In this document: piece after piece, positions 1-9,548 of the stretch
Numbering within the stretch: the stretch's first letter is position 1
Layout: every line of letters begins with the position of its first letter
Origin: Phymorhynchus buccinoides
Taxonomy: Eukaryota; Mollusca; Gastropoda; Neogastropoda; Raphitomidae
DNA length: 64,000 nt
Reading direction: 5' to 3'
NCBI GenBank assembly: GCA_017654935.2
Contig: CM065683.1
Coordinates: 6,667,916-6,731,915 of the forward strand
Made by a program: the position numbers and the translations under genes
Notes under the pieces: generated by a model
Told to the model about the DNA's origin: nothing
The model's input: only the letters and a program-made list of their open reading frames with translations
The model's database searches: none

Positions 1-930
1 AAAGGCAGAGTCAAAGAGAGTGCAATTTACAGTTCCGAGGGCACGCATTCATTTAATTATCGATCAAATCCTACTGCCAAAACAGAATTGACTGCGGCAT
101 CAACCCTCGAGTCAAACACGTACAATTTACAGTTCTGAGGACACGCATTCATTTCACTATCAATCAAACCCTACCACCAAATAGAATTGACTGCAGCACC
201 AAACCTCGAGTCAAACACGTACAATTTACAGTTCCAAGGACACGCATTCATTTCACTATCAATCAAACCCTACCACCAAATAGAATTGACTGCAGCACCA
301 AACCTCGAGTCAAACATGTACAATTTACAGTTCCAAGGACACGCATTCATTTCACTATCAATCAAACCCTACCACCAAATAGAATTGACTGCAGCACCAA
401 ACCTCGAGTCAAACACGTACAATTTACAGTTCCAAGGACACGCATTCATTTCACTATCAATCAAACCCTACCACCAAATAGAATTGACTGCAGCACCAAA
501 CCTCGAGTCAAACACGTACAATTTACAGTTCTGAGGACACGCATTCATTTCACTATCAATCAAACCCTACCACCAAATAGAATTGACTGCAGCACCAAAC
601 CTCGAGTCAAACACGTACAATTTACAGTTCTGAGGACACGCATTCATTTCACTATCAATCAAACCCTACCACCAAATAGAATTGACTGCAGCACCAAACC
701 TCGAGTCAAACACGTACAATTTACAGTTCTGAGGACACGCATTCATTTCACTATCAATCAAACCCTACCACCAAATAGAATTGACTGCAGCACCAAACCT
801 CGAGTCAAACATGTACAATTTACAGTTCTGAGGACACGCATTCATTTCACTATCAATCAAACCCTACCACCAAATAGAATTGACTGCAGCACCAAACCTC
901 GAGTCAAACACGTACAAGTTACAGTTCTGA
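1..930. repeat. 99-bp tandem satellite, about 9 copies
   Basis: A 99-bp unit (it contains AATTGACTGCAGCACCAAAC) repeats head to tail with very few differences. It runs off the left edge and stops at about 930. As 99 is 33 codons, some frames stay open for several units, but the protein is only the repeat and some units carry a TGA. It lies on the 3' side of the last MIC60 exon seen, probably in an intron. I see no coding role. Confidence 0.93.
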
Positions 931-1786
931 GGGTTCCAACACAGGAAAAGAAACCGTACCAAACTTGTTGTTTGCCCAGCGGACAACGCAGACTTGTAAC
1001 AGGACTGCGTGAGTATGATGATATGACACTTGTTCCTTACCAAATCACAAAGTGTTTCACTAGCAGCCAAGGGCCAAAGCTGGTTAATGCTTTCAGGGTT
1101 GCCTGTTTGCATCCAGAATGTATGTACACACACTCACAAGAACTATTTAAAAAAAAAAAAAAAAAAACAAGTTGTAGTTTGTAGTCCAATATTTCGTGCC
1201 GATTTGGACAGCACTTTGTTAAGAATGTATGTATCTGTGTTACTATGACTGCGTTTGAACGGACGGACCTAGGACAATCACATTTTGCATGCTGATAGGT
1301 AACTAGGATATTTCCGCCAAGTTCGAAGATGAAGGTCATTGGTCAAGGTCACAGCAGCCGAAAATGCTGCTGGTTGATCTAGCACTTTCATGCTCTAGTT
1401 TTTTTTGTTCGATTCCGAATTCAATTATACATAACTTATAACTTTTGGATACATTCAGGGCTCCCAGGGACCCTCATCATTTGGGGGTCTATGAAGTACT
1501 AAAATTCTATATGACCCTCTAAAAGAATGTGCAGGGGGTCCCAGGGATGCACTAGAAAAATTCTTTTTAGCATGCACAATGCCACTGGGACCCTCTACCC
1601 CTCCTCTAGGACTCTCTATACTGTAAGTGAAGGAGTCCCTGGGACCCCTTGTTTTGCGGGATGATTGGGAGTCCTGACATTATACATAAGTATGAACTGA
1701 TGTTCTTCTAAGAGTATTTTTAAATTCTATGGAATACAAAGCTAACATGCGAGCAAAATACTCAGTCATTTACACACTATATTCAC
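931..1786. other. MIC60 intron sequence without recognised exon
   Basis: This is presumably intron downstream of the last visible MIC60 exon. It holds an A-run near 1148-1166 and the MITE at 1456-1676. I found no further MIC60-like exon on the minus strand, so the coiled-coil and mitofilin-domain exons must lie left of position 1. Confidence 0.5.
1456..1676. mobile_element. MITE of the CAGGGCTCCC family
   Basis: The ends are inverted (CAGGGCTCCC and GGGAGTCCTG) and are flanked by the 5-bp direct repeat ACATT. About 220 bp with no coding capacity. Other copies lie at 8969-9190, 34134-34351 and 57000-57668. The 8969 copy is flanked by AAGAT, again 5 bp. Confidence 0.8.
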
Positions 1787-1882
1787 CTGCATTTTCTGCA
1801 GCTTCTTCAGCCTCCTTTTCCTTCAGTCTCTGTTCAGCTACTCGCTTCTGCTCCTCCTTTGTTCTAAGCGCTTGAGCTTTGG
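1787..1882 (-). CDS. IMMT: MIC60 exon 6: start of the coiled coil
   Basis: From the nearest acceptor (ggtctccag) the exon reads AKAQALRTKEEQKRVAEQRL then KEKEAEEAAENAG and ends at donor gtgaat in phase 1. High Glu, Lys, Ala and Arg content fits the family's coiled coil. The acceptor and first 24 or so exon bases are repeated six more times upstream in frame (1860-2245), so the true 5' end could be 1939, 1996, 2053, 2110, 2167 or 2224. Confidence 0.82.
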
Positions 1883-2370
1883 CTGGAGACCAAATACATG
1901 AACAAGATCTATACATTGTTCTTAGCGCTTGAGCTTTGGCTAGAGAACAAGGAAATGAACAAGATCTATACATTGTTCTTAGCGCTTGAGCTTTGGCTAG
2001 AGAACAAGGAAATGAACAAGATCTATACATTGTTCTAAGCGCTTGAGCTTTGGCTGGAGAACAAGGAAATGAACAAGATCTATACATTGTTCTAAGCGCT
2101 TGAGCTTTGGCTAGAGAATAAGGAAATGAACAAGATCTATACATTGTTCTTAGCGCTTGAGCTATAGCTGGAGAATAAGGAAATGAACAAGATCTATACA
2201 ATGTTCTAAGTGCTTGAGCTTTGGCTAGAGAACAAGGAAATGAACAAGAACAATACAATCTCCTACATGCTAAAAACTTCAAGCAACCAAGAGGGCTTTG
2301 ACCAAAGAATCTGTTTTATTCTTCGAAAGAGTGTGTGCATGAATGAGTGAGACTGTGTGTGTGTGTGTGA

Positions 2371-2421
<51 letters not shown>

Positions 2422-5400
2422 TGTGTGTCAGTTCACACAAAATTATTTCATTTATTATGAAACTTTCAATGGCGTTTTCCTTAACCCTTTCACTGCCAAT
2501 GTCGCATTTTAGCACCACAATGGTTTAACACCCATGTTACTAAAAGGCATCAAATCAGGGCCTGTTATCAAAAGACACTATTTTCTTAATTTTGGGAGGT
2601 AAGAATAGGCCTAATGTTACACATGTCACAGAGGTATTTTTTCCAAGATTGCACATTTTTTTTCTACCCAGTTAAGTTTAATTGTTTTATTTGGGTCCAG
2701 AAAATGGTTGGGGGTGAAAGGGTTAAGTCTCTTATGCCAGCATTTTTTTTTATACCGCTATTATTAGTATTAAGCTTCAGCACTAAAAAAACCGGATTTC
2801 CAGCGTGTTCTAGAAAACTCGTATCCTTGTAATTTAATTAGTGAATGAACACAATGTGTCAGCTGATGATCACTTCTATCATGTTAATTAATGCCTTAAT
2901 AGAAATAGTCGAAACAAATCTTACCTTCTTCTTTTGTTGGCTTTACATCGGCAGGTTTGTCTTCTTTAGAAGCTGCAACCTGCTGAGAATAATATCTTTA
3001 GAATATGAACATCTATTCATTTTTAACAAAAATTAGTAATGATAATAATAAAGGATAAAACTAGCATCACAAAAGCATATAAACAATATGAATATTCAGT
3101 TTCGTATATAAAAGAAGAGCCCTTTACCTGGAAAAAAAAAGAAGTGCAGTCATTTTTAGTTCACATGCATAATAAAAGTTATCCATTCCATGCTTACATT
3201 TCTATCTACTCAGAGCAAATAAAGAAATGGGCATTTGGAGGCGAGCATGGAAGAAGTGCAGTTTGCAGCCCAAAATATCTGCGTTTTAATAAGTTAATCA
3301 AACAGTTATTTCCGCTTGTTGTTTTTTCTTTATTACAGTGTGCTACTCAGAGCAATATGGATGAACGATTAGAACCTTTAAAATGAAACACATCCAATGT
3401 ATTCATTTGTGCCTTTCAAAGGCACAAATGAATACATTGGATGTGTGAAAGTTTCACACGTACCTTTTCAACAGACGTCGATGGTGAAAAGCTGAGAGGT
3501 TGGTCTTCTGTCGAAGGTCGACTGCCACCAGTAACCGGCTTCATCTGACCACTAGGCCTGCGAACACAAGTTGTAAAATGCATTCAATATCATTATTAAC
3601 TCTCTCAACACCAATGTCCGCTATAGCGTACATGTCTCGCGCAAACGTTCAACACTAGGCAGGTTTGCATCATTACATAAACATTATTTTAAAAATAATG
3701 CTTAACCGTACAGTTTTGAAAATTTGTGGTATTGTTTATAATAATAAAAGCTAGCAAAGTAGCATATGTTATAATTCCAAAGTAATTTTTTTTTATTATT
3801 AGCAGATTTTAAAAAAAAACCATGACAAAGACGACGAAGAGAGGGGTAGTGACTCGTTTTCATTCATTGCCGTCCTAAAAATAGACTAGAAGTCATTTCA
3901 TTGGTTGAAAACTATTAAGGGACCGTAGAGGAACACTTTTATACCAGTTTGGGTTGCATGGCTTCGCTGAGTTGTGAAGTGTGATTGTCTAAACACTATG
4001 TACGCTATAGCGTACTCTGGTGTTGAACGGATGTGAAGTGTGATTGTCTAAGCACTATGCACGCTATAGCGTACTCTGGTGTTGAACGGATGTGAAGGGA
4101 AGCAATCGGCCAGTGTTGAATGAGTTAAAATTACAAAAATAAGTCATGATCCAAAACAGATTTTCTTTTTATTCTTACATTTAGTTTATGGTGTTATGAT
4201 CTGACGCAGTTTTTAGCCTAATTTACGCATTTTTGGGCCGACTTTGCGTAAGCCAAACGCATTTTGAAAAACTAGTGCGATGCCTGCTATAAAGTACCAA
4301 ATAGCAAAGATAAAGCATGCTTTGGTGATGTTAAAAAGGTTGGCGCAGTTAAAAACAACAACATAATGCTCCTGGAAATCATACAATCCAGTCACCTTTC
4401 AATTTCTGTCACAACAATCCAAAACACTAAGCAATAGGCTACTTACTACAGCTTTTAAGTATAATGCATTAAAATTCACAAGAAAATTCTAAGTCAAAAT
4501 CATTTTGAAAAATAAGTAGCTCTTAACAAAAAGACTATAATTCAGGGATGAATCTTATGTTTTTTAGGTCTATGAAATGTTTCACGCTGTCCTGCTTTAG
4601 CCCTTTCATCGCCACTGTCGCCTCTTGGCACCACAATGATTGAACACTTATGTCACTGAAAGGCATCAAATGAGGGTCTGGTATCCAGTGACCTTATGTT
4701 CTTCATTTTGGGAGGTATGGATAGGCCCTATTTTATGGATGTCACAAAGGAATCCAAAATATTACAGATGAAATCTTTTCTCTACCCAGGTAACTTCAGT
4801 GATAAGCTTAATGGAAAGTTTTGGCTAAAAAATGGCTGGTGTTGAAAGGGTTAAAGCTTAACACTACAATTTGTACACACTTAGTTGACTTACGATGGCT
4901 CTGCTGTGGGCTCAAATCCCTCTGGGAGATAGGCGAAAACAGCATCCATGGCCTCTTTGGAGTAGGGCACATTGTCTTCCAACGTCTTTCGAAAGCTGGG
5001 ATCGTACCAGGCATAGGCCACCGTGCCACTTGTCCCCACAGTTGCCACTCCTAACAGTTTGAATAACGTGCCAAAGAAACTTCTGCCTCCGCCTCTGAAA
5101 GACATAAATTAAGCCAAGCAAAATGATTAATATACATAAATTTTGCAAGCTGCAACATGCACACTGTGTGTGTTTAAATAACGCCATAATAATATACATA
5201 AATAAATGTTTGAATAAGGAAAAAGAAAGTAGCGCAAATGGCAACTTACTGTGGCGGAAATCAATAATTCTTTTCAAATGCATTATCAGTTGCTTCTATA
5301 TTTACCTTTTTTCAAACACTGACATATAAAATGAAAACTTCACAACAAACAAAGAGCAAAGCCGTTCATTCTCTGCCATTTTATAATTTTCAGATGTGAA

Positions 5401-7014
5401 ATGTTTCCAATAAACATACCCTTGTCTTGGAGGTGGAGGTGGAGGTGGAGGTGGTGCATTATGTTCAAGTCGTACAGACCCTTTCAGCTCAGCAGGGCTG
5501 TTCTTGGCTGCAGAAGCAAGTCTTATTCCTTTTCTCCTCTGAAAATGAAACAGAGCGCTCATTTTGAAAAGAGAATTTGGAAGCTAAACTTTGTTTAATT
5601 TTTGTGAGTAAATGTTCATTCATTAATTAAACTTCCAAATCAACCCTTTCCATGTAATAATCATATTTATCCATGGCCTGTAACTGCACACACACACAGT
5701 ATCATATTGCTGTATGCACACACACAATGGTGGTTGTTGTTTTTTACATCTCTTTCCATTGCAAATTGATTTTTTTTCCTGTTTTTGTTTTTCATTTTGT
5801 TTGCTTCAGTTGTTTCTTATTTATTTATTCATGAGGACACGATAAAAAAAAAGAGCTTTGCTTAGCTTATTCTTTCATTGTCAATAAAGATAATTTTGAC
5901 TTGACACACACAATGACATACATACACACACACATGTACATGTATATGTGCACACTATGGTGAAACAACAAGATGGCAATGTACTCCCAGTTCAGTCGTT
6001 TCTCACTTTCACTTTATTACTGGCCCTTTCATAATAACTACCTTGAGCTTCCCATCACCAACATCCAGTAAGCTCCTAGTCCTAGCATAACATCATCAGT
6101 CCAAAATCCTCCGAAGTCGGAGTGTGGCTGCCCATGTGGCGGGGTAATAAAAAATGGTCACACACGTAATGTTCTCATCCCTAGGTCTGGTGCATTTGTA
6201 CCATAGTGTTCAAGCCCCGGGGACCGCTACGGTAGCTGGATTGGTCTTGCCTAGATACTGCGAAAAGGCCTATGGTTCACACTTTTTTGTTTTGGTTTGT
6301 TTTATGTCTTTGTTTCTGTTTTTAAATTGGACTTAAAATCTGCTTCAATAAACAACAAGAATGTGAATAACTTCAACAACTGTAGGACAAGGAAGAGCTA
6401 AGATCTGCTGGCTCCTGAGGCATTTTTGTTTTGATTCTCTCTGTTTCTTTCTTTCTTCTCCTTTGGTCACACCTCTAAGTGCATACATTTACTTCTGTAA
6501 ATAGAAGTTGGTCGCCATCACAGAAGAAGAACTCAAGAAGCATCATAATAATTGTTTAGGTCAGGTCAGGTAGTTAGGACATTAGGCCTCGCTGCCTCTT
6601 CACTGTCCTGTCATTTTTGTTTGAACTTTTGCACAGCTGAGACTCTCAGTGAGAGGTTTTTGTATTTTGTTTTCGGCAAATCTGCCTGTTGATGGAGGAT
6701 GCTATATGCAAGAAGAAGTGCTTGATGATCCCTGGCGTCCTTAAGCCAGGGAACAACAACAATAATATATTGGAAAAGGCAATTATTTACACAAATAAAG
6801 GAATATCACTTTTATCAGAGTAATGAAATGAATAAAAAATCCGAGAATGACCTCGTCACGTATTCAATAACAAATACGAGTTTCAGTATAAAAGTACTAT
6901 GGACATGCAAAAAGACCCTGTTCAGGATCAGGATCAATACGTCGCAGGTGCCAATACTGGCAATAGTCGTACTGTTAAAGCAGTTGATAACCGTGTTGTA
7001 GATGTCTTCCACAT
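1787..7014 (-). CDS. IMMT: MIC60/mitofilin gene, 5' part (six exons visible)
   Basis: MIC60 is the core subunit of the MICOS complex. It sits in the inner mitochondrial membrane and holds crista junctions open. Exons join in phase from about 7014 down to 1787: presequence, basic and proline-rich stretch, one membrane segment, an acidic linker, then the start of a coiled coil. The key block is TVAYAWYDPSFRKTLEDNVP, like the human TILYAKWDSHFRESVEKTIP region just after the membrane helix. The C-terminal mitofilin domain is off the left edge. MRPL35 lies head to head, as in vertebrates. The family call rests on remembered human sequence and the conserved neighbour. The first-exon donor and the choice among tandem acceptors are unresolved. 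Confidence 0.88.
1860..2245 (-). repeat. 57-bp array duplicating the exon 6 splice acceptor
   Basis: Seven units of 57 bp each carry a pyrimidine-rich tract (ttcatttccttgttctctag in most), an AG, and the exon-like bases CCAAAGCTCAAGCGCTTAGA. First exon bases in the copies are 1882, 1939, 1996, 2053, 2110, 2167 and 2224. The minus-strand frame stays open through all copies (unit peptide MYRSCSFPCSLAKAQALRT), since 57 is 19 codons. Confidence 0.92.
2356..2421. repeat. (TG)n microsatellite
   Basis: A near-pure TG run in the MIC60 intron. Open frames through it are only Val/Cys or Thr/His runs. Confidence 0.95.
2485..2722. mobile_element. piggyBac-like MITE, CCCTTTCAC family
   Basis: TTAA at both edges, ends CCCTTTCACTGCC and a matching inverted GGTGAAAGGG. 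Copies at 4601-4850, 24114-24352, 46565-46791 and 53129-53367 share the interior (GGCATCAAAT, TTTTGGGAGGTA, CTCTACCCAG). TTAA duplication and CCC ends are typical of piggyBac. No transposase is present. Confidence 0.82.
2925..2979 (-). CDS. IMMT: MIC60 exon 5: Lys/Glu linker with CAGCAG acceptor
   Basis: It reads VAASKEDKPADVKPTKEE, phase 0 in and phase 1 out, donor gtaag. The acceptor is a doubled NAG (ctcagcag), so splicing may start at 2982 with one extra Gln or at 2979 without it. Both keep the frame. Confidence 0.8.
3388..3446. repeat. Perfect 59-bp palindrome
   Basis: Arms 3388-3416 and 3418-3446 are exact reverse complements around one base (3417). It ends 17 bp from the MIC60 exon 4 donor and would fold into a 29-bp hairpin in pre-mRNA or as a cruciform. 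Confidence 0.95.
3464..3557 (-). CDS. IMMT: MIC60 exon 4: low-complexity linker
   Basis: 94 nt between acceptor cgcag and donor gtacgt. Translation starts PSGQMKPVTGGSRPSTEDQP and ends VEK in phase 0. It is a Ser/Pro/Thr-rich intermembrane-space linker that varies in the family. The call rests on clean splice sites and phases fitting both neighbours. Confidence 0.8.
3600..4124. mobile_element. TTAA-flanked MITE with internal duplication
   Basis: TTAA flanks each end; the ends CTCTCTCAACACCA and GTGTTGAATGAG are imperfect inverted repeats. The motif CGCTATAGCG recurs, and a stretch of about 62 bp near 3972-4095 is duplicated in tandem. Probably a piggyBac-like non-autonomous element. Confidence 0.7.
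4601..4850. mobile_element. piggyBac-like MITE, CCCTTTCAC family
   Basis: Second copy in this gene, flanked by TTAG and TTAA. It ends only 43 bp before MIC60 exon 3 (on its 3' side). Confidence 0.82.
4894..5094 (-). CDS. IMMT: MIC60 exon 3: membrane helix and conserved YDP motif
   Basis: It encodes GGGRSFFGTLFKLLGVATVG, completing a hydrophobic segment, then AYAWYDPSFRKTLEDNVPYS. This is the single transmembrane helix and the most conserved N-terminal block of mitofilins. The acceptor is tttcag and the donor gtaagt. Entry completes a glycine codon and exit is phase 2. Confidence 0.93.
5420..5538 (-). CDS. IMMT: MIC60 exon 2: basic and polyproline segment
   Basis: It follows a strong acceptor (tttcattttcag) and ends at the donor gtatgt. 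It reads RRKGIRLASAAKNS, then nine prolines and RQG, in phase 0 in and phase 2 out. In MIC60 this is the matrix-side stretch before the membrane helix. The polyproline is coded by a short GGTGGA repeat on the plus strand (5429-5455), so its length could vary between individuals. Confidence 0.82.
5560..6950. other. MIC60 intron 1
   Basis: AT-rich intron with a SINE-like copy around 6090-6270 and a fragment of the same family's tail near 6724-6752. No coding segment recognised. Confidence 0.6.
6090..6270 (+). mobile_element. Dispersed SINE-like repeat (GTGGCTGCCCATGTGGCGGGG family)
   Basis: It shares AGTCGGAGTGTGGCTGCCCA and CACGTAATGTTC with copies at 9775-10085, 27716-27866, 53430-53575 (inverted) and 62185-62352. 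Complete copies end at GATCCCTGGAGTCTTTAAGCC. No coding capacity; class unknown, perhaps a SINE. Confidence 0.75.
6958..7014 (-). CDS. IMMT: MIC60 exon 1: mitochondrial presequence (donor uncertain)
   Basis: On the minus strand an ATG at 7014 opens MWKTSTTRLSTALTVRLLP, rich in Ser, Thr, Arg and Leu with no acidic residue, as expected for a matrix-targeting presequence. The next exon needs a phase-0 donor. Two weak ones fit, after 6973 (gtacga) and after 6958 (gtattg). The call rests on position, composition and the head-to-head layout, because presequences are not conserved. Confidence 0.55.
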
Positions 7015-7302
7015 GATTTTTTCAACTTTCAGTTGGTTGTCTGCACAAACTGCGGCAGACGGTCAGAGGAAGGGTACCGGTAAAGGAACTGTGGGTAATA
7101 TAAGTGGTAATAACAAAATAATAATTTTGTTTCCAATGTTTTGATTTTTTTAATAATTTGTTCCATTCAGAGTCTTCCTAAATAATTGTGTGCTTTTGAT
7201 GCATATGCAATACATATGGTCAGTACTAATGTTTTGGTAAATGCTTCTATTCTACTTGTCTTTCCCCCGTTACCTTTCCAGTACTACTTTTGATGCACCA
7301 AA
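7015..7302. promoter_or_regulatory. Shared MIC60/MRPL35 bidirectional promoter region
   Basis: The 288 bp between the two divergent start codons must hold both 5' UTRs and start sites. No TATA box is obvious. A pyrimidine-rich tract with AG on the minus strand (near 7047) could be a 5' UTR splice acceptor for MIC60. Human IMMT and MRPL35 share a divergent promoter in the same arrangement. Confidence 0.6.
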
Positions 7303-7333
7303 ATGGCTGCGTCCTTGAGGAGTGGGCTGAAAT
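7303..7333 (+). CDS. MRPL35: MRPL35 exon 1
   Basis: ATG at 7303 reads MAASLRSGLK plus one base, then donor gtaaga. The first four residues equal the human start. It begins the mitochondrial presequence. Confidence 0.85.
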
Positions 7334-9514
7334 GTAAGAACTAAACTTGTGTTAGGCCTAGATGCACTTAAATACTAACATTTGAATCCTTGCACTCAAT
7401 GCTTGTTGTCACTAAGCATGCTGGATTTTACCACGCAAGTACAAATGAGCCGTGGTATTGTGCAAAATTAATTTGACCCAGTCGGATTTGTGAAATTCAG
7501 TGAAACTCAAAAACTTGACAGACTGAATGTGCAAATGGTCAGGTCAGGTCAGGTCAGATCTTCATGATTTGATTTTGAACATTATTCATTTTGTAAAAAT
7601 AATGTTGCACAATCATTTGAAAATAAAATTGAACGTAGATGAAAGAAGAACATCTCATAATTAGAATGGAGATGTCTGCAAAACGAGTACAGTCCTGAAT
7701 ACAATACATTTTGAATGAGGGCCTATGTGTTTGCTTTTGTTTGTGTCTGTGAACTGAAAATCGACACAAATCTGCCAGTTTTAACTGCAACACACAGCCA
7801 CTGAAAGTTGTGGCCTGAAAGGTTTAAATTGCACTTAGCTCACATCACATCACATGATCATCATCAACATGATCAAGGGTGACACCTGGACAAAATATAA
7901 AGCAGGAAGGCCTGGGTTCTGGCGTGCCAGGGTGGAGTCGTTTGAGGAGGACAAGGGGCGAAGCTAAGGTTGTTTGTGCACACTTTTACCAGTAAAATCA
8001 GAGCATTCAGAAACAGATTTCTATTTTTTTTTAAACAATAACACGATTTTCGTTCTCATTCCACATTAATTATTCTTCAGCAAAATATTGCAAATTCAGG
8101 ATTTCCTGAAAAATAACAAAAGCCAAAATCAGGATTCCTGCCATGTGGTTTTCATCCATGCATGAGTAAGGACTACTGCTGGTTTACTTTTTTGTTTACT
8201 TTTAGTTCCAATGGGGGACAGATAGTGTATGAGCATGGTACATAAAGAGATCTCTTTCAAATTATGGAATTCTTGTCAGTATGTTACTATGTATATCTGC
8301 TAACAAACACTATCTTGTGGATCAACCCCAACAGGAAGACATTTCTAATAAAAGAATGGTGTCTTCTAAGTTCTCTGCACTAGGCTGAAAAGTCCACAAT
8401 TTAAGCAAACCAGCACAAGGTGAAGAGAAAAATAAGAACATTTTGGGTAGAATAGATAAGTTATTAAAATGCGGAAATTGTGATTTGAAAAATGTAATAC
8501 ATGTGGGTAGAAAGAGCCGACCACTGAGGTGATCCTCTAATTAAAGGGATGCAAGTAAACCTTGTGGTGTAACTGCTCCCTGAGCCCAACATGTAAAGAG
8601 CTGGAAAGTCAGTGCATAAAGAGTTGGCAGTGGATCCAATATTGGATGCCTGTGGCACACACACCGAAGTGGAATATAATGTTTTGTGGTATAATTTGTT
8701 CATAAGACCTACTTCTCTGAGACATTGCCCTTCTTTGTACGTATTAAAATTACCTCCCTTATAAGACCCGTCCCTTATAAGACCTCATTTTGGATGATTT
8801 TTTGAAGGTCTTATATTATAAGGGGGGTTCCACTGTATTACCTTCTGGTCACGAAGACTCGTCACTGGAATCCGAGCTGCCTCCACCTGGAGAGAATGTT
8901 GCCAGACTTAGTGCAGCACCATTAAAAAAAATGTGCATGCTTTTTTTTTGTGGCTGAATGGAGAAGATCAGGGCTCCCAATCGTCGCGCAAAACAAGGGG
9001 TCCCAGGGACTCCTTCACTTACATTATAGGGCCTAGAGGGTCCTTTAGGCGGGATAGAGGGTCCCAGTGGCACAGCGAATGCTAAAAAGAATTTTTCTAG
9101 TGCATACCTGGACCCCCTGCACATTCTTTTAGAGGGTCCTGTAGAATTTTAGTGCTTCAGACCCCCAAATGGGGGTCCCTGGGAGCCCTGAAGATGTAAA
9201 TTTTGATCAGTTGACATCTTTGTTGCCAGTATTGCTACTGGGTTCTTTAACGTGTGTAATCATATAGGACCTCGGTTTTTGTCAGCTGATCTGAGTTATT
9301 AGGTATTAGGTACTTCATAGTCACAGAGGTGTCTGTGAAATTTGGGTTTCTCCCAGTCCATCTGGAGAGTGCGTCGCAGCCAGAGGCTTTTTTTGTTTTT
9401 TGGATGCGATTTTTGTGTGACTGATGAGGAAGGAAAGGGGTGTTTGTGTGTGTGTGTGTGTGTACATTTTGACCAACTGATAACTTTTTCATTGCCACTG
9501 GGTTTAATGGGCAC

Positions 9515-9548
<34 letters not shown>

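Noticed and set aside
187..534. 115-residue frame in the 99-bp satellite
   Set aside because: Open only because the unit is 33 codons; neighbouring units carry TGA and no start or splice signals were found.
6899..7144. Plus-strand frame MDMQKDPVQDQ
   Set aside because: It is antisense to the MIC60 presequence exon and promoter; no family resemblance.
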